Part shown: in pieces, positions 1 to 7,111 of the stretch
Layout of the letters: each line of letters starts with the position of its first letter
Numbering within the stretch: position 1 is the first letter of the stretch
Assembly: GCF_008520305.1 (NCBI RefSeq)
Contig: NZ_ML703253.1
Location: 124,001-188,000, forward strand
Source: Mesorhizobium sp. SARCC-RB16n
GTDB taxonomy: Bacteria; Pseudomonadota; Alphaproteobacteria; Rhizobiales; Rhizobiaceae
Length of the DNA: 64,000 nucleotides
Direction of reading: 5' to 3'
Made by a program: the position numbers and the translations under genes
The notes under the pieces: model-generated
The model's input: only the letters and a program-made list of their open reading frames with translations
The model's database searches: none
What the model was told of the DNA's origin: nothing

Positions 1-1557
1 TGCTTCACAGGTGGCTGCCGCTACTACGAACCCGGAGACAATGATTTGACAGAACAGACCGAGGCTTCGGAGCCCCGGACCACAGACTTCGTTCCGCTCG
101 GTGAGCCATCTGATTGGGCAAGCCGAGGCATCAATCTCGAAAGCGCGCAGAAGTGGGGCTTCACCCGTTCGAACCTGAACGGTCAGCCCGTCCGCTTGTT
201 CAACTACCGAAACAGCGCGAGCCAGCTTGTCTGGCAGAAGGTCCGGTTCGCCGGCAAAGACTTCCGATCCAAGGGTCACAAGGACGACATGTGCCTCTAC
301 GGCCAATGGCTGTGGCGGGACGGCGGCAAGCGTGTCGTGGTCGTCGAGGGTGAGCTGGACGCGATCTCGCTCAGCCAGATGCAGGGGCATAAGTGGCCTG
401 TCGTCTCGATCCCAAACGGGTGTGACGGCGCGGCCAAGGCCCTCCGCAAGAACCTTGCATGGCTGGAGCAGTTCGAAGAGATCGTCCTCATGTTCGATGG
501 CGATGAACACGGCCAGCGGGCGACCGACGAATGCAAGGTGATCCCGTTCACTCCGGGCAAGCTGAAGATCGCCTCACTGCCCCTCAAGGACGCCAACGAG
601 ATGCTCATGGCGGGCCGCATCAAGGAGACCATCGACGCCATTTGGGGTGCCAAGGTCTACCGCCCTGACGGTCTCGTCGGGGTCTCGGACATCATGGGCG
701 ACCTCCTCAAGCCAGTCGAGTGGGGCCTACCGTGGTGCCTGGAAGAGCTGACCAAGCAGACCTATGGCCGGCGCTTCGGTGAGGTCTATGGCTTTGGCGC
801 CGGCACGGGCATCGGCAAGACCGACTTCCTGATGCAGCAGATCGCGTTCGACATCACCGATCTGAAGCAGCACGTCGGTGCGATCTTCCTCGAACAGAAG
901 CCCGTCGAGACGGCGAAGCGTGTTGCAGGCAAGTTGGCCGGTAAGATGTTCCACGTCCCCAACGCTGGGTGGACAGCCGAGGAACTGACCCGCGCCGCGA
1001 CCGAGCTGGATGGCAAGCTGTTCTTCTACGACAGCTTCGGCCAGACGGATTGGGAGTTGGTCAAGGGGCATATCCGCTACATGGCGGTGAGCCTTGGCAT
1101 CAAGCTGATCTACATCGACCACCTGACAGCCATGGCCGACACTGGCGACGAGAAAGGCACCCTCGAACAGATCATGAAGGAGATGGCCGGGCTCGCAATG
1201 GAGCTGGGCATCATCATCCACTTCGTCTCGCACTTGTCGACCCCGGATGGGAAACCTCACGAGGAAGGCGGGCGCGTCATGATCCGTCACTTCAAGGGCT
1301 CCCGAGCGATCGGCTTCTGGTCCTACTTCATGTTCGGCCTCGAACGAGACCAGCAGAACGAAGATCCGATCATCGCCACCACCACCATCTTCCGCATCCT
1401 CAAGGACCGCTACACCGGCAGATCGACGGGCAAGACCATCATGCTCGGCTTCAAGCAGGAGACCGGGCGCTTGTTCGTGCGGGAAGACGATCCCTTCAAA
1501 GACAAGGACGTTAATGACCACGGCTTCAACAACGAAGACGACGAACTCCCGTTCTAG
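1..1557 (+). CDS. T7 gp4-like DNA primase-helicase, 5' truncated by window edge
   Basis: Bifunctional replisome enzyme that makes RNA primers and unwinds DNA at the phage fork. The frame is open from base 1 and its first residues, CFTGGCRYYEPGD, look like the end of the gp4 zinc ribbon, so the TTG at 46 is not the start and the gene begins outside the window. The Toprim primase core shows VVVEGELDA and LMFDGDEHG. The RecA-type helicase has Walker A GAGTGIGKT, YIDHLTAMAD and SHLSTPDG. The C-terminus is acidic and ends in Phe (DDELPF), as in T7 gp4, where that tail contacts the polymerase. About 518 residues are visible, against 566 in T7 gp4. Confidence 0.95.
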   Translation, partial: CFTGGCRYYEPGDNDLTEQTEASEPRTTDFVPLGEPSDWASRGINLESAQKWGFTRSNLNGQPVRLFNYRNSASQLVWQKVRFAGKDFRSKGHKDDMCLYGQWLWRDGGKRVVVVEGELDAISLSQMQGHKWPVVSIPNGCDGAAKALRKNLAWLEQFEEIVLMFDGDEHGQRATDECKVIPFTPGKLKIASLPLKDANEMLMAGRIKETIDAIWGAKVYRPDGLVGVSDIMGDLLKPVEWGLPWCLEELTKQTYGRRFGEVYGFGAGTGIGKTDFLMQQIAFDITDLKQHVGAIFLEQKPVETAKRVAGKLAGKMFHVPNAGWTAEELTRAATELDGKLFFYDSFGQTDWELVKGHIRYMAVSLGIKLIYIDHLTAMADTGDEKGTLEQIMKEMAGLAMELGIIIHFVSHLSTPDGKPHEEGGRVMIRHFKGSRAIGFWSYFMFGLERDQQNEDPIIATTTIFRILKDRYTGRSTGKTIMLGFKQETGRLFVREDDPFKDKDVNDHGFNNEDDELPF

Positions 1558-1765
1558 CTGGGGCTTTTGGGTGGCCCTCGGGTTCATCTGCTGGGTGGCA
1601 TTCCTCTGCCCTCCAGCCCACTCCGAAGAGAACCACCAGGCACCGCGGAAGTGCCTTCTGGACGTGAGCAAAGCGGACAGCCCCACCCCGTTCTTCATCC
1701 CCTGCGCGAAGGCCGAGCCAAGCGTCCTCCCGATGGTTTGGTACTGGGAGGGCCAAGAGGTCTGA
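1514..1765 (+). CDS. Small membrane or exported phage protein
   Basis: An 83-residue protein of unknown function overlapping the 3' end of the primase-helicase by 44 bases. The ATG at 1514 has AAGGA at 1504-1508 in good position. Residues about 15-33 form a hydrophobic segment (WGFWVALGFICWVAFLC) followed by a polar region with two further Cys, fitting a signal anchor or signal peptide. The overlap suggests translational coupling. No family recognised. Confidence 0.55.
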   Translation: MTTASTTKTTNSRSSWGFWVALGFICWVAFLCPPAHSEENHQAPRKCLLDVSKADSPTPFFIPCAKAEPSVLPMVWYWEGQEV

Positions 1766-1956
1766 CCTTCGACAACACCAACGAGAACATACCCTCAGCG
1801 CTGATCGTTCGGCGCGAGGGCTCCCGCCTAATCCTCCAAGGCAGAACTGCCAGCATCGTCCTGTTCGCGGAAGCGTGGAGGGACCTTGTGGGCGCAATTC
1901 AAGAGGTAATGAATGGAAACGACAGTCCACAATCTGACGCAACTCCTGCTCGCTGA
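1762..1956 (+). CDS. Small phage protein with probable CTG start
   Basis: A 64-residue protein containing SALIVRREGSRLILQ and SIVLFAEAWRDLVGAI, which read as a real beta-strand/helix pattern. No ATG or GTG fits in this frame. The CTG at 1762 overlaps the upstream TGA (CTGA) and has GGGAGGG at 1747-1752 about nine bases ahead, the same arrangement as the exonuclease gene at 4753. A TTG at 1738 without a ribosome site is the alternative. Function unknown. Confidence 0.5.
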   Translation: MTFDNTNENIPSALIVRREGSRLILQGRTASIVLFAEAWRDLVGAIQEVMNGNDSPQSDATPAR

Positions 1957-2197
1957 GAAGGAAGAGAATCGCCAGCTCTACAACCGCTTCAAGGTGATTG
2001 AGCGCGAACGGAAAGAACTCCAAGTTCTGCTCGCCGCTGCCCAGGAGTTCAGGGAAACCAGCAGGGTTCTGGCCGACGAGAACGCCAGCCTCGACAAGAT
2101 GGTTGGCAAGCTGCTCGACGAGAACGTGGCGCTTAAGTCCGACAATGCTTTCCTGCGCCAGCCACAGATGATGGCCCCGGGCCTCTACAAGGGCTGA
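1913..2197 (+). CDS. Coiled-coil phage protein
   Basis: A 94-residue protein that is almost entirely helical and rich in Glu, Lys, Leu and Arg (EKEENRQLYNRFKVIERERK, then LDKMVGKLLDENVALKSDN), fitting a coiled coil. It starts at ATG 1913 inside the end of the preceding gene, with AGAGG just upstream, and its TGA overlaps the ATG of the polymerase gene. It may be a small replication accessory protein; that is inferred from position only. Confidence 0.6.
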   Translation: METTVHNLTQLLLAEKEENRQLYNRFKVIERERKELQVLLAAAQEFRETSRVLADENASLDKMVGKLLDENVALKSDNAFLRQPQMMAPGLYKG

Positions 2198-4212
2198 TGG
2201 GTCAGACCACCCTCGTCTTCGACATCGAGACGAACGGACTGATCCCAGAGATGACCACGATCCATTCGCTGGTCATCAAGAACACCGACACCGGCCAAGT
2301 CTGGTCCTGCTGCAAAGAGTACGTCGGGGACACCGGCAACTCCATCGCCTTCGGGCTGGGGCTCCTGCAGGACGCAGACGTCATCGTCGGCCACAACATC
2401 CAAGACTTCGACATCCCCGCGATCCAGAAGCTCTACCCGTCGTTCAAGCCGAAGGGCCTGATCCGCGACACCATCATCATGTCCCGCCTCATCTACGCGG
2501 ACATGCTGGACGCCGACTTCCGGCAAGAGAAGCGCCTCGGGATCGGGAAGTGGATCAAGAAGAACCTTCTCGGTCGCCACAGCCTCGAAAGCTGGGGCCA
2601 GCGCATGGGCATCTGGAAGGGTGACTATGGCGAGATCAAGAAGGCCGAGGCCAAGGCCAAAGGGCTCACCGGCCAGGACGCCGTGGACTACGTCTGGGGC
2701 AACTGGTCGAAGGAGATGCAGGACTACTGCGAGCAGGACGTCGAGGTCACCGACAGGCTTTGGCTCAAGCTCACCAAGAAGGGGTTCTCGGAAGAGAGCA
2801 TCCAGCTTGAACATGACGTGCGCCGCATCGTGGCCCGTCAGGAGGCCTATGGGTTCGCCCTCGATCTCCGCAAGGTCCAAGACCTCCACGGCACCCTGGC
2901 CCAGCGCAAGGCTGAGCTGGAGAAGGCCCTGCAGTCCGAGTTCAAGCCTTGGTATCGCAACCTTGGTCCCAAAGAGCCGACAGTCGACCGTTCCGTCTCA
3001 CAGAAGCACCTCCCGATCATCGGGTACGAGACCAAGAAGAACGGCGAGTTCAAGCTCGACAAGGACGGCAACAAGAAGCCGATCTGGCCAAAGTGCCACT
3101 ACTCGACCGACGCCCCATACACTGATGTCAAGCTGCTCCCATTCAACCCGGGCAGCCGGCAGGACGTCGCCAACCGGATGCGCAAGCTGTTCGGCTGGAG
3201 GCCCACGGAGTTCACCTCCGATGGTCACCCAAAGGTCGATGACGAGACGCTCAAGGGCCTCTCCTACCCGTCCGCGAAGGTGCTGTGCGAATACTTCATG
3301 GTTCAGAAGCGCATCGGCCAAGTTGCGGAAGGCAAGGAGGCTTGGCTTCGGCATGTGGTCAATGGCCGGGTTCACGGCAGGGTAGCCACGAACGGTGCGG
3401 TGACGGGTCGAATGACCCACTCCAAGCCCAACATGGCCCAGGTCCCGGGCATCTACGACAAGAAGACCGGCGAGAAGCTTCCTTATGGCTTCGAGTGCCG
3501 GCGGTGCTGGACCGTCGGAAAGGGCAAGAAGCTCGTCGGCTGTGACGCTGATGCGTTGGAGCTGCGGGACCTCGCCGGGTACATGGCTGCCTACGACGGC
3601 GGCGCGTACATCAAGACCGTTCTCGAAGGGAACAAGGCCGCTGGCACCGACATGCACACCCTCAACGCTGCGGCGCTGGGATGCAGTCGAGACACGGCCA
3701 AGACGTGGTTCTACGCCTTCATCTACGGATCGGGCGACGAGAACCTCGGCAACATCCTGGGCTTCACCGGCAAGCGAGCCATGGCAGAGGGCAAGAAGTC
3801 CCGCGCCAAGTTCCTCGCGGCACTGCCGGCGCTCAAGTCGTTGTCGGAAGCAGTGGCCCGCAAGGCCAAGACCCAAGGCTGGATCAAGGGGCTCGACGGT
3901 CGCATCCTCATGGTGCGCTCGGCTCACTCCTCCCTGAACACCCTCCTTCAATCCGCAGGGGCAATCCAGATGAAGCGCGCTCTCGTGATCCTAGACAACA
4001 ACCTTCAAGCGCTCGGGCTAGTCCCGGGTGTCCATTACGAGTTCGTCGCGAACGTCCACGACGAATGGCAGATCGAGGTCGATGAAGACAAAGCAGAGCT
4101 GGTGGGGAAGACGGCGCAGGACGCCATCCGACTTGCTGGCGAGTACTACAAGTTCCGCTGCCCTCTCGCTGGCAACAGCGTCGTGGGAGCGAACTGGGCC
4201 GAGACACACTAA
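2197..4212 (+). CDS. T7 gp5-like family A DNA polymerase
   Basis: Replicative phage polymerase with 3'-5' proofreading. The exonuclease domain has FDIETNG (Asp9, Glu11), GHNIQDFDIPAI and DVEVTDRLW. The polymerase domain has motif A GCDADALELRDLAG near residue 450, motif B KTWFYAFIYG near 505, and motif C NVHDEW near 622. Length 671 residues, against about 704 in T7. The ATG overlaps the previous stop (GATG), so the replication genes are translationally coupled. Processivity presumably depends on host thioredoxin as in T7, but that cannot be read from the sequence. Confidence 0.96.
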   Translation: MGQTTLVFDIETNGLIPEMTTIHSLVIKNTDTGQVWSCCKEYVGDTGNSIAFGLGLLQDADVIVGHNIQDFDIPAIQKLYPSFKPKGLIRDTIIMSRLIYADMLDADFRQEKRLGIGKWIKKNLLGRHSLESWGQRMGIWKGDYGEIKKAEAKAKGLTGQDAVDYVWGNWSKEMQDYCEQDVEVTDRLWLKLTKKGFSEESIQLEHDVRRIVARQEAYGFALDLRKVQDLHGTLAQRKAELEKALQSEFKPWYRNLGPKEPTVDRSVSQKHLPIIGYETKKNGEFKLDKDGNKKPIWPKCHYSTDAPYTDVKLLPFNPGSRQDVANRMRKLFGWRPTEFTSDGHPKVDDETLKGLSYPSAKVLCEYFMVQKRIGQVAEGKEAWLRHVVNGRVHGRVATNGAVTGRMTHSKPNMAQVPGIYDKKTGEKLPYGFECRRCWTVGKGKKLVGCDADALELRDLAGYMAAYDGGAYIKTVLEGNKAAGTDMHTLNAAALGCSRDTAKTWFYAFIYGSGDENLGNILGFTGKRAMAEGKKSRAKFLAALPALKSLSEAVARKAKTQGWIKGLDGRILMVRSAHSSLNTLLQSAGAIQMKRALVILDNNLQALGLVPGVHYEFVANVHDEWQIEVDEDKAELVGKTAQDAIRLAGEYYKFRCPLAGNSVVGANWAETH

Positions 4213-4213
4213 G

Positions 4214-4546
4214 GCCCCTCAGAACGCGCCGGGGTTCGTCTACATCATGGCGAACCCTGCGTGGCCTGGGCGAAGCAAAGCCGGCTTCGCGAAGGACCTT
4301 AAGAACCGCCTCCGTCAGGCCAACACCAATGACCCTGACCGAGCCTACTACTTCCATGAAACGAGGAGTTTTGATGATCGCAAACAAGCTGAAGCAGTTC
4401 TTCACGAGCTGCTGGCTGGCTATCGCATCGCCGGCACCGAGTGGTTCGAGCTACATCCAGACGATGCAGCCGGTATGCTACGGGGGCTCCATCGCCGGGT
4501 TGCTGCAGAAGGCAGACCGGGACGCGATGCAGGCAGCCCTGACTGA
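4214..4546 (+). CDS. GIY-YIG nuclease domain protein (T5orf172/MUG113-like), start unresolved
   Basis: The frame encodes FVYIMANP, GRSK, LKNRLRQANTNDP, EAVLHELLAGYR and GTEWFEL, the pattern of T5orf172/MUG113-type GIY-YIG endonucleases, often found as free-standing phage nucleases. The domain begins at about 4235 but no ATG, GTG or TTG with a ribosome site lies just before it. ATG 4247 would remove the first strand with its conserved Tyr. The frame is +1 relative to the polymerase gene and stays open into it. A non-AUG start, a frameshift fusion or an inactive remnant are all possible. Confidence 0.7.
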   Translation, partial: APQNAPGFVYIMANPAWPGRSKAGFAKDLKNRLRQANTNDPDRAYYFHETRSFDDRKQAEAVLHELLAGYRIAGTEWFELHPDDAAGMLRGLHRRVAAEGRPGRDAGSPD

Positions 4547-4574
4547 CAAGTACGGCATCCGGCAGATCGACTGA
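4374..4574 (+). CDS. Small phage protein overlapping the GIY-YIG gene
   Basis: A 66-residue reading frame starting MIANKLKQFFTSCW and ending ADRDAMQAALTDKYGIRQID. The ATG at 4374 has GAGGAG at 4363-4368, one of the better ribosome sites in the region, and the TGA overlaps the ATG of the next gene. It shares about 170 bases with the GIY-YIG frame, so either both are made or one is a remnant. Function unknown; the start is also compatible with TTG 4371. Confidence 0.5.
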   Translation: MIANKLKQFFTSCWLAIASPAPSGSSYIQTMQPVCYGGSIAGLLQKADRDAMQAALTDKYGIRQID

Positions 4575-4756
4575 TGGACGTCTGGGTCCTCACTGGCCGC
4601 ACCGAAAGCGGCGACCCCATCGGCCCCCATGTGTGGCCCTATGACCCGCCTCAGGCCAAGGTCGATGCCCTCCTCAAAGAGACCTACGACGAGGAGTGGG
4701 AATACATGGATGGGCAGCTCAACTACCGCATCGAACACACGAGGATTGAAAGCTGA
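4574..4756 (+). CDS. Small acidic phage protein
   Basis: A 60-residue protein (MDVWVLTGRTESGDPIG at the N-terminus, then an acidic stretch ETYDEEWEYMDGQ) whose ATG overlaps the upstream TGA. Its own TGA overlaps the CTG start proposed for the exonuclease, so it sits inside the coupled replication operon. No family recognised. Confidence 0.6.
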   Translation: MDVWVLTGRTESGDPIGPHVWPYDPPQAKVDALLKETYDEEWEYMDGQLNYRIEHTRIES

Positions 4757-5559
4757 GAACACTACTTATCGACGGGGACATCCTCGTCGTATCGACCGGA
4801 GCTGCCCTTGAAGTCGAAACCGACTGGGGCGACGATGAGTGGACCCTGACTTGCGACGTCAAGGAAGTGAAGTCCACCATCTTGGACACCATCAAGCGCC
4901 TCGAAAGGGACCTTGATGCCGATGCCTCGGTGATCACCCTGTCCAAGGGCATCACCTTCCGCCACGAACTCTACCACGGCTACAAGAAGGGACGCTCCCG
5001 CAAGCCGGTTGGAACCAATGAGGTCAAGCGCTGGCTCATCGAAGAGCATGGCGCGAAATACAAGCCAGGGATCGAGGCCGACGATGTCATGGGCATCCTC
5101 GCCACCAACCCTCGGCTGATCAAAGGCGAGAAGATCATCGTGTCCCAGGACAAGGACATGCTGACGATCCCGGGCCTGATCTACCGCAATGGTGAGATCG
5201 TCAAGGTCACCCCGGAAGAGGCCGAGCTGAACTGGCTCACACAGGCCCTGACCGGCGACACCACGGACGGCTACCCTGGCTGCCCCGGCATGGGTCCGGT
5301 AACGGCCAAGGACGCCCTCGTCCGCCGCATTGGGCTGGAGAGCTACGAACACACCATCGAGCGCGGCAAGCGCAAGGGTGAGGTCGAGACCCGCTGGAAA
5401 GAGATCGACGTTCCCACGCTCTGGGACGTGGTCATCCACCAGTACCACCGCGCCGGCCTGACCACTGACGACGCCCTCCTGCAGGCCCGACTGGCCCGCA
5501 TCCTCCACAACGACGACTACGACCATGTCAAGAAGGAACCGATACTCTGGACACCGTGA
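4753..5559 (+). CDS. T7 gp6-like 5'-3' exonuclease, CTG start
   Basis: Removes primers and degrades host DNA in T7. The protein shows RTLLIDGD, EADDVMGILATNP, SQDKDMLTIPG and GDTTDGYPGCPGMG, the acidic clusters and helix-hairpin-helix of the FEN/5'-3' exonuclease fold. The N-terminal RTLLIDGDIL strand carries a catalytic Asp and lies upstream of the first GTG (4867), so translation must begin earlier. The frame is closed by TGA at 4747 and the only near-cognate start is CTG 4753, with GAGGA at 4741-4745 seven bases ahead and overlapping the previous stop (CTGA). That gives 268 residues. Starting at 4867 would delete the first active-site strand. Confidence 0.88.
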   Translation: MRTLLIDGDILVVSTGAALEVETDWGDDEWTLTCDVKEVKSTILDTIKRLERDLDADASVITLSKGITFRHELYHGYKKGRSRKPVGTNEVKRWLIEEHGAKYKPGIEADDVMGILATNPRLIKGEKIIVSQDKDMLTIPGLIYRNGEIVKVTPEEAELNWLTQALTGDTTDGYPGCPGMGPVTAKDALVRRIGLESYEHTIERGKRKGEVETRWKEIDVPTLWDVVIHQYHRAGLTTDDALLQARLARILHNDDYDHVKKEPILWTP

Positions 5560-6134
5560 ACATGATCCACGACTGCCTCTGCAAAGGCCCTGGCTACGTC
5601 TGCACCCGCCGATGCCCCACTGTCTCCAAGACCGTGAAGCCTACCATCTATCTCGATCTCGACGGCGTCCTGGCTGACTTCGATGCCGGCGCTGGCAACA
5701 TCCTCGGCACCGACAACATCTACAAGTGGGAGTTCGTCCACGGCCCGAAGGCCTTCTGGGACAAGCTGAACGTCTACCCGAACTTCTTCGGTGGGTTGCC
5801 CCTGAAGGACGACGCCATGGTCCTGTGGAATGCTGTTCGCGCCCTCGATCCGGTGGTCCTTACGGCGCTCCCAAAGAAGGACGCTACGGATGTCGACACG
5901 CAGAAGCGGACCTGGGTCAAGCGGCATCTGCGCCACCCGTTCGGCAGCGGCATGACGACCAGGGTCATCACATGTGAGACCAAGGACAAGCCAAACTTCT
6001 GTGAGCCTGGTGACGTGCTGGTCGACGACCGCGCCGTGAACCGTGAAGCCTGGGAAGCTGCCGGTGGCATCTACGTGCTGCACACCAGCGCCGCGTCCAC
6101 GGTCCTCTACCTCAAGGCCCTTGGGATCATCTGA
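5556..6134 (+). CDS. 5'(3')-deoxyribonucleotidase-like HAD phosphatase
   Basis: Predicted to remove phosphate from deoxynucleoside monophosphates. HAD motif I is YLDLDGVLADFD with Asp34 and Asp36; motif II is LTALPK and motif IV is DVLVDDRAVNREAW. A short Cys-rich N-terminal extension (CLCKGPGYVC, RRC) precedes the fold and may bind metal. The GTG at 5556 overlaps the exonuclease TGA (GTGA), and the next gene overlaps its end. Pairing with the adjacent dNMP kinase suggests adjustment of the dNTP pool. Confidence 0.82.
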   Translation: MNMIHDCLCKGPGYVCTRRCPTVSKTVKPTIYLDLDGVLADFDAGAGNILGTDNIYKWEFVHGPKAFWDKLNVYPNFFGGLPLKDDAMVLWNAVRALDPVVLTALPKKDATDVDTQKRTWVKRHLRHPFGSGMTTRVITCETKDKPNFCEPGDVLVDDRAVNREAWEAAGGIYVLHTSAASTVLYLKALGII

Positions 6135-6685
6135 TGGCTGAACGTCTGATCGCCTTGTCGGGGCCTGCGGGTTCCGGCAAGTCGGTAGCCGGATCACACC
6201 TCGCGGACACCCACGGGTTCACTCCCGTCAAGTTCGCCGGCCCGCTCAAGGACATGGTGCGGGCATTCTACCGGGCAGCCGGATTGACGAGCGAAGCGGA
6301 GATCGAGCGGCGGATCGAGGGGGACCTGAAAGAGGAACCCTGCAAATACCTCAACGGCTGCACCCCGCGCCACGCAATGCAAACCTTGGGGACGGAGTGG
6401 GGCCGCATGTGCATGGGCCAGAACTTCTGGATCAACGCATGGGCTCGCAAGGTCGACAGCATCGCCGGCCCGGTGGTCACCGACGACTGCCGGTTCGACA
6501 ACGAGGCCGAGACTGTTCGGGCCATCGGCGGCGACGTCGTGAGGCTCAAGCCGAAGGTTCACCGCAGGAAGACTTCGAGCCACGCCGCAGAGGCGGGCAT
6601 TGGGGAAGACTGGGTGACCCACACGGTCAAGAACGACGGAACTATCGACGATCTTCGTGACAAGCTTAGTGAGGTGGTCGGGTGA
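6134..6685 (+). CDS. Deoxynucleoside monophosphate kinase
   Basis: A 183-residue P-loop kinase related to T4 gp1-type dNMP kinases, which phosphorylate dNMPs released from host DNA. The P-loop GPAGSGKS is at residues 10-17, followed by KFAGPLKDMVRAFY, a typical substrate-binding helix. TDDCRFDNEAETVRA and the basic lid region KPKVHRRK lie later. It starts at ATG 6134 overlapping the previous stop, closing the replication/nucleotide operon just before a terminator-like hairpin. Confidence 0.88.
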   Translation: MAERLIALSGPAGSGKSVAGSHLADTHGFTPVKFAGPLKDMVRAFYRAAGLTSEAEIERRIEGDLKEEPCKYLNGCTPRHAMQTLGTEWGRMCMGQNFWINAWARKVDSIAGPVVTDDCRFDNEAETVRAIGGDVVRLKPKVHRRKTSSHAAEAGIGEDWVTHTVKNDGTIDDLRDKLSEVVG

Positions 6686-6918
6686 ATAACCCCTCCACTA
6701 GCACTACGGAGGGGTTTCTTGCTCCTCCGGCAGTCACTCGGGAACTGATGGCGTACCTCAGACAGGTATTTCCAAACAAGCTCCCCGATGACCCATCGAT
6801 TTCCGACCGTGAGCTTGGGGCTTTGATCGGACGCCAGCGGGTGATCACTCACCTCGCTCTCATCCTCGACCAACAGGAAGAAGACCTCCTCGCAAATGTG
6901 CTCAAAGCCAAAGATTGA
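6682..6918 (+). CDS. Small hypothetical phage protein
   Basis: A 78-residue frame with GTG 6682 overlapping the dNMP kinase stop (GTGA). Its first 12 codons run through the hairpin at 6690-6714. An ATG at 6748 would give MAYLRQVFPNK and 56 residues, avoiding the hairpin. The body (SISDRELGALIGRQRVITHLALILDQQEEDLLANVL) looks helical. Its end overlaps the next gene. Start uncertain, function unknown. Confidence 0.55.
   Translation: MNNPSTSTTEGFLAPPAVTRELMAYLRQVFPNKLPDDPSISDRELGALIGRQRVITHLALILDQQEEDLLANVLKAKD
6684..6717 (+). promoter_or_regulatory. Hairpin with repeated promoter-like core
   Basis: The element CCCCTCCACTAGCACTAC at 6690-6707 recurs exactly at 28775-28792. Here it forms a hairpin, CCCCTCC (6690-6696) with GGAGGGG (6708-6714), followed by TTT, which resembles a terminator. 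At the second site the hairpin is absent although the core is conserved, so the core itself probably has a function. Its start, AATAACCCCTCCACTA, resembles T3-class phage RNA polymerase promoters. It separates the replication genes from the virion genes. Confidence 0.55.
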
Positions 6919-7105
6919 GAAGGCCGACCCAGTCGCTCCTCCTCCGCCCCCGGCCAATGACAAGCCTCTGGCCCCTGTCTTGAACGAAACATCCCGCCTC
7001 GCCAATCAGGAAGGCGCTAACGCAAGCGCAGCCCGACGTGGCCGCAAAGCATTGACGATCCCGCTGGCCAGAACTGGCGGGTCCGGTATCAACATCCCAC
7101 AATAA
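6896..7105 (+). CDS. T7 gp7.3-like small virion/tail assembly protein
   Basis: A 69-residue protein with a Pro-rich middle (PVAPPPPPANDKPLAP) and the C-terminus RRGRKALTIPLARTGGSGI. A basic segment followed by a Gly-rich GxGINI-type ending is seen in T7 gp7.3 and in small proteins encoded just before the portal in many podoviruses. The ATG at 6896 overlaps the upstream gene, and the portal gene follows in the same frame after the TAA. The assignment is by motif and position. Confidence 0.65.
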   Translation: MCSKPKIEKADPVAPPPPPANDKPLAPVLNETSRLANQEGANASAARRGRKALTIPLARTGGSGINIPQ

Positions 7106-7111
7106 CCGACC

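Noticed and set aside
46-48. TTG at 46 as start of the primase-helicase
   Set aside because: The frame is open to base 1 and encodes a zinc-ribbon-like CFTGGCRYYEPGD, so the gene is truncated by the window edge.
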